Shown in pieces: positions 7,150-10,126 of a stretch of 10,126 bases of DNA. This DNA is from Clostridia bacterium (GTDB lineage Bacteria > Bacillota > Clostridia > Christensenellales > QALW01): contig CAAGID010000027.1 of the NCBI GenBank assembly GCA_900769815.1, positions 1 to 10,126 on the forward strand, read 5' to 3'. Positions within the stretch are counted from its first letter, which is position 1; every line of letters starts with the position of its first letter. The notes under the pieces were generated by a model. It was given only the letters and a program-made list of their open reading frames with translations, searched no databases and was not told the DNA's origin. The position numbers and the translations under genes are program-made.

Positions 7150-7806
7150 ATGCGTGCAGGTATAGTATATATAAAAATTCCGATAAATTCCGTAAAGTGT
7201 GATTATATTAAGGATGACGTTTCCTCCCTAAAAGAGAGCATAAAAATGTACGGACTTCTTCAGCCAATAGGTGTTGTGCGAAACGGAGAAAACGGATATA
7301 AACTAATTTTCGGGAACCGCAGACTGAAGGCGTGTACCGAATTAAATCAAAAGTATATTCACGCGGTACTCTTGTCTTTTAGAGAAGATGAGCAAAAGCA
7401 TATAAACGCCATTGAAAACATACATAGGACAAGTGCTCTGCCTGCCCTCTTAAAGTTAAACCGAGAGTATGATTTAAAGTCACTACTTTGTCTAAGCAGT
7501 GACACAATGCAGTTTTTAGGCAATTATTTTTCCCTTTCCGACGAAGCGAAAAAGTCGGTAAACGATTTTACGTATAAATACGTTAATTCCGCTTTAGGAG
7601 ATAGCAGATATTTCTTAAGAATGGTTGACCTTGAAAAGAATATTCCTGCTGCGGCAAAGGATAAGGTACGCCTTTCCGTTTTATCCGACAAACGTATTTT
7701 TATAAACGAGATAGAAAAAATCCTTGATTTAATGAAAGCAGGCGGTCATAAGGACACCGTTTTTGAGGATAACGACAAAATAATTATAAAAAAGAATATT
7801 TCTTAA
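7150..7806 (+). CDS. Orphan divergent ParB/Spo0J-like protein
   Basis: A 218-residue protein with a recognisable ParB N-terminal domain (about 8-93). It reads IPINSVK, then SLKESIKMYGLLQPIGVV, the nucleotide-loop equivalent G55-N-R-R58 (GERR in canonical ParB) and E89-N-I-H-R93 (usually ENIQR). These motifs form the CTP-binding site of ParB proteins. The usual NPxQPR segment is missing. The stretch that should form the parS-reading helix-turn-helix (about 96-137) is about five residues shorter than in canonical ParB and hard to fit to it. The C terminus lacks a clear dimerisation domain. No ParA, rsmG or parS-like palindrome is seen nearby. GAGGTG (7137-7142) supports the ATG at 7150. No promoter is evident, so it may rely on read-through. 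It could be a ParB-fold regulator or a degenerating paralogue. Confidence 0.7.
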   Translation: MRAGIVYIKIPINSVKCDYIKDDVSSLKESIKMYGLLQPIGVVRNGENGYKLIFGNRRLKACTELNQKYIHAVLLSFREDEQKHINAIENIHRTSALPALLKLNREYDLKSLLCLSSDTMQFLGNYFSLSDEAKKSVNDFTYKYVNSALGDSRYFLRMVDLEKNIPAAAKDKVRLSVLSDKRIFINEIEKILDLMKAGGHKDTVFEDNDKIIIKKNIS

Positions 7807-7824
7807 AATTTTCCTTTTTAAGTA

Positions 7825-7853
7825 TTGCATTTAAGTTTTGGGTATGGTATAAT
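7825..7853 (+). promoter_or_regulatory. Sigma-A extended -10 promoter for the glycoside hydrolase gene
   Basis: TTGCAT (7825-7830), a 17-base spacer and TATAAT (7848-7853), with TG at 7845-7846 as an extended -10. The predicted start is near 7860, giving a short leader of about 34 bases with a minor AAGCA/TGCTT stem before the ribosome site. No obvious operator palindrome or cre-like box was recognised. Confidence 0.85.
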
Positions 7854-7881
7854 TTCATAGATAAAGCATATTTTGCTTAAC

Positions 7882-7888
7882 AAGGAGG
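7882..7888 (+). promoter_or_regulatory. Ribosome binding site deciding the glycoside hydrolase start
   Basis: AAGGAGG lies 5 bases before ATG 7894. An in-frame TTG at 7873 would place this site inside the coding sequence, so 7894 is the preferred start. Confidence 0.9.
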
Positions 7889-7893
7889 AAATT

Positions 7894-9975
7894 ATGAATA
7901 TAAAAAACCAAGCTTTTAAGCGATGTGAGATTGAGCTTTTCAGCCAAAAGGCTTATGAAAATCCCTTTATGGACGTGGATATAAATGCAGTATTCACTTT
8001 TGAAGACGGAACCGAAATTAAACTTCCCGGTTTCTGGAACGGAGAAAACCAATGGAAGGTACGTTTCTCAAGCGAGAAGGCAGGTAAATGGACTTATAAG
8101 ATTACCTGCTCTGATACTGAAAACACTTCTCTTTTTGATGAAGGTATTATTGAAGTTGACCCTTGCCTTAATCCCAAAACGGAAATTGAAAAGCATGGCT
8201 ACGTTAAGCTTGCACCCGGCAAAAAGTATATGGTTTACGGTGACGGTACTCCCTTCTTCTATTTAGCTGATACCCACTGGATGATGCCCGACTTTGAGCG
8301 TTTACACGAGTGCAACTATCCCGGCTGTAATTGCGGAAATCAATTTAAGCACTTGGCTGATGACAGAATTAAAAAAGGCTTTAACGTATATCAGGCTTAT
8401 TTTCAGAGCGAAAGATGGGAGAAAAAGACTTCCGGTAATGAAGGCTGGTGGACTGATAGCACACGCACAGTAATTAACCCCAAAGCCTTTAACGATACAA
8501 TGGATATTATGATGGAATATCTTGCAGAAAACGGCATTACCGTTGCTTTAGGTTTTGGTACACACGCTTCAACTACAAACGCTTTCGGTCTTAACGCAAC
8601 ACCTATGAAGGCTTTTGCAAAATACTGCGTTGCCCGTTATGCCTGTTATCCCCTTATCTGGATAACTGCACAGGAGATTACAATGACGGAAAGCTGCTTT
8701 AACTGCTGGAAGCAGGTTGGTGCAACTGTTTCAGAATATGACGGTTATAACCGCCCCAACGGTGCACATATGTTTGTTCACAACTTTGACTCAAAAGAAG
8801 TTCAGACACTTGATAAAGAGCCCTGGCATCAGTGGTGGACCGTTCAGGCAGGTCACGTAAAATACAACGGTATACAGCCTCGCAGCTTCTATGAAGGATA
8901 TTATAAAGACGATAAAATGTTTATCGAAACTGAATGTGAATATGAAGATATTTATTGCGGTGCATTTTGTGAGCACGATGTAACAAGAAATTGCCTATGG
9001 CATGCAGTACAGTGTGGCAGCAGCGGCATTACCTACGGTGTTACAGGCGTTTGGGTACTTGGCTGGCACCAGAAATATGACCCTGCACTTAAGAGCTATT
9101 CGCCTGAATCCTGGTTTACAGGCATTGACAAGCCCGGCTCTGAACAGGTTGGATATATGAAGAAATTCTATGAATACGTTAAGTGGTACGAGCTTGAGCC
9201 TGTATTTGACTATTCATTTGGTCAGTTTGAGGACAGACGTCACGTTTCAATTTCGCATAAGGGTAAAGACGTTGTTATTTACTATTTCTACTCAAATATG
9301 AAGGAAACAGGCTACCTTGCTGACCTTAAGCCTTCAACTGCTTACAAGGCACGTTGGTTTGACCCCATAACAGGTCATTTTATTGATAGAGAGGATATTG
9401 TAACAGATGAAAAAGGTATGTACAAAGTGCCTACATTCCCCTCACAACGTGACTGGGTTCTTCTTATTAACACCAAGGACGTTGACCTTGGACCTTATGA
9501 AAGCCACCAATATCCTGAAATGAAGCCAACTATCCCCCCAACTCTTGCAACACCGGGCGAGGAGGTTGTAATTAAGGCTATTAAAGCAAGCTCCGAGGAT
9601 GAAGATTTCCCTGCAACAAACCTCATTGACGGCAATGACGAAACTTATTGGCAGGGATTTGCTTGCAAGACAAGTCAGACCTTGACCCTTGATTTAGGTG
9701 AAACTAAGCATTTTGATTATCTCTATTTGAGATGCAAAGACACGATGAGATTTATTAAGATACGCATCTGGGGTTCCAATGACGGCGAAAACTTTGATTT
9801 CCTTTGTGAACGCACAAGCGGTCAAATTGCGATTGGCGGTAAGTGGGACGAATATTATGACAGAACCTCCGGTAATTACAGATACGTTCGCTTCTTCATC
9901 AGTTCAGATGTAAGCCTTTCTGAGCCTTTGAAGCTTACAAGAATCGCACTCTTTACCGAGGCCCAAAAGAATTAA
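7894..9975 (+). CDS. DUF5060-DUF4038 glycoside hydrolase (apiosidase-like) with F5/8C domain, no signal peptide
   Basis: A 693-residue protein. Domains in order: DUF5060-like beta domain (about 5-90; ENPFMDVDI, LPGFWNG, GKWTYKI); DUF4038-type TIM barrel (about 100-450; LADTHW with D126 and H128, GFNVYQAYFQ); a putative collagen-binding-like beta domain (about 455-535); a Pro/Thr linker (about 544-556); and a discoidin or F5/8C carbohydrate-binding-type domain (about 557-693; ASSEDEDFPATNLIDGNDETYW). DUF4038 proteins include GH140 apiosidases. Candidate catalytic acids are E261 in ITAQEI and E347 in the ECEYE segment. Substrate cannot be read from sequence. The N terminus MNIKNQAFKRCEIEL is polar, with no signal peptide or lipobox, and an in-frame stop at 7858 rules out a longer form, so the enzyme is probably cytoplasmic. 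It is rich in cysteine (18 by eye), including H138-x-C140-x4-C145-x-C147. It has its own promoter and terminator and no transporter gene beside it. Confidence 0.85.
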   Translation: MNIKNQAFKRCEIELFSQKAYENPFMDVDINAVFTFEDGTEIKLPGFWNGENQWKVRFSSEKAGKWTYKITCSDTENTSLFDEGIIEVDPCLNPKTEIEKHGYVKLAPGKKYMVYGDGTPFFYLADTHWMMPDFERLHECNYPGCNCGNQFKHLADDRIKKGFNVYQAYFQSERWEKKTSGNEGWWTDSTRTVINPKAFNDTMDIMMEYLAENGITVALGFGTHASTTNAFGLNATPMKAFAKYCVARYACYPLIWITAQEITMTESCFNCWKQVGATVSEYDGYNRPNGAHMFVHNFDSKEVQTLDKEPWHQWWTVQAGHVKYNGIQPRSFYEGYYKDDKMFIETECEYEDIYCGAFCEHDVTRNCLWHAVQCGSSGITYGVTGVWVLGWHQKYDPALKSYSPESWFTGIDKPGSEQVGYMKKFYEYVKWYELEPVFDYSFGQFEDRRHVSISHKGKDVVIYYFYSNMKETGYLADLKPSTAYKARWFDPITGHFIDREDIVTDEKGMYKVPTFPSQRDWVLLINTKDVDLGPYESHQYPEMKPTIPPTLATPGEEVVIKAIKASSEDEDFPATNLIDGNDETYWQGFACKTSQTLTLDLGETKHFDYLYLRCKDTMRFIKIRIWGSNDGENFDFLCERTSGQIAIGGKWDEYYDRTSGNYRYVRFFISSDVSLSEPLKLTRIALFTEAQKN

Positions 9976-9980
9976 ACGCT

Positions 9981-10009
9981 AAACGAGCAGATTTTCATCT
10001 GCTCGTTTT
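9981..10009 (+). terminator. Terminator of the glycoside hydrolase gene
   Basis: AAACGAGCAGAT (9981-9992) pairs perfectly with ATCTGCTCGTTT (9997-10008) around a TTTC loop, ending in four T. It starts 6 bases after the stop codon. The flanking A and T runs would let it work in both directions. Confidence 0.85.
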
Positions 10010-10036
10010 CAGTCTGCTGACAAAGTCGGCAGACTG
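10010..10036. repeat. Second hairpin, 12-bp stem with AAA loop
   Basis: CAGTCTGCTGAC (10010-10021) pairs with GTCGGCAGACTG (10025-10036) with one wobble. No T-tract follows on the plus strand, so it is not a standard rightward terminator. It immediately follows the glycosidase terminator and precedes the repeat-like segment. It may belong to the repeat, or end a leftward transcript from beyond the window, where CAGTCTGCTGAC is followed by TGAAAA only after the fold. Confidence 0.5.
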
Positions 10037-10045
10037 CCAGAGTTC

Positions 10046-10060
10046 GAGAAACCCTTGCAA
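10046..10060 (-). repeat. Short segment matching the left-edge repeat (inverted copy)
   Basis: The reverse complement reads TTGCAAGGGTTTCTC, matching 95-109 at 13 of 15 positions, with related CTCTGGCAG following. The TTGCAA word recurs twice more within the next 65 bases, at the two ends of the third hairpin. Confidence 0.35.
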
Positions 10061-10073
10061 GTCAAGGCGCAGA

Positions 10074-10124
10074 ACTTGCAAAAGAGGGAGTTTACACAGA
10101 CGTAAATGACTGAATTTTGCAAGT
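10074..10124. repeat. Long imperfect palindrome at the right edge, possible repeat element
   Basis: ACTTGCAAAA (10074-10083) pairs with TTTTGCAAGT (10115-10124). Inside, GTTTAC (10090-10095) pairs with GTAAAT (10102-10107) with one wobble, leaving a 6-base loop and an asymmetric internal bulge. No gene is visible in 10010-10126. The structured, GC-richer sequence looks like part of an intergenic repeat cut by the window edge. Confidence 0.45.
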
Positions 10125-10126
10125 GA

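Noticed and set aside
1279..7806. Defence or competence island, suggested by ComF and the ParB-like nuclease-fold domain
   Set aside because: No other competence, restriction, toxin-antitoxin or phage gene is present. ComF is common as a lone gene, and the ParB-like domain carries CTP-site motifs rather than a clear nuclease signature.
7802..7822. CTTAAAA/TTTTAAG hairpin after the ParB-like gene as a terminator
   Set aside because: The stem is A/T only and no T-tract follows, so it is unlikely to terminate. Read-through into the glycosidase gene is possible.
7873..7893. TTG 7873 as the glycoside hydrolase start
   Set aside because: It would translate the AAGGAGG ribosome site as Lys-Glu-Glu and has no ribosome site of its own. 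ATG 7894 has ideal spacing.
7019..7900. A parS site near the ParB-like gene
   Set aside because: No sequence close to the 16-base parS palindrome (TGTTTCACGTGAAACA-like) was seen by eye here or elsewhere in the window.
10010..10126. Integron attC site or CRISPR repeats at the right edge
   Set aside because: There are no core sites with integron-type spacing and no regularly spaced direct repeats. The structure is nested inverted repeats only.

Overview
The window looks like chromosomal DNA from a low-GC Firmicute of class Clostridia, probably a gut commensal. Four things suggest this: AT-rich sequence with strong AGGAGG-type ribosome sites, near-consensus sigma-A promoters, RdgB paired with a small metallophosphoesterase, and the TIGR03960 / TIGR03936 / RNase G gene run typical of that group. 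No taxon-specific marker such as rRNA is present, so a finer assignment is not supported.

Layout. Left edge (1-143): no convincing gene, but two strong hairpins and a short repeat-like segment. Minus strand (144-1186): a YfcE-like metallophosphoesterase and RdgB (XTP/dITP diphosphatase), coupled by an ATGA overlap and transcribed leftwards. Plus strand (1279-1971): a ComF-family phosphoribosyltransferase, divergent from rdgB. The two promoters share one nearly symmetrical box. Plus strand (2044-7018): a tight four-gene operon consisting of a TIGR03960 B12-binding-like radical SAM protein, its TIGR03936/DUF2344 partner, an RNase E/G-type endoribonuclease, and a Sua5-type threonylcarbamoyl-AMP synthase. 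It starts at a perfect TTGACA-N17-TATAAT promoter and ends at a Rho-independent terminator. Plus strand (7150-7806): an orphan, divergent ParB-like protein with no ParA beside it. Plus strand (7894-9975): a DUF5060-DUF4038 glycoside hydrolase with a C-terminal discoidin-like (F5/8C) domain and no secretion signal, with its own promoter and terminator. Right edge (9976-10126): three successive hairpins, part of which resembles the left-edge repeat in inverted orientation.

How they fit together. Most of the window is housekeeping: nucleotide-pool sanitation (RdgB), RNA turnover or rRNA maturation (RNase G), tRNA t6A synthesis (Sua5), and a conserved uncharacterised radical SAM pair tied by translational coupling to both RNA genes. 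The glycosidase is an accessory carbohydrate-use gene. I see no phage, transposase, CRISPR or defence cluster. The best leads are the uncharacterised radical SAM pair, the remodelled ParB-like protein, the symmetric divergent promoter, the signal-less cysteine-rich glycosidase, and the hairpin repeats at the two edges.
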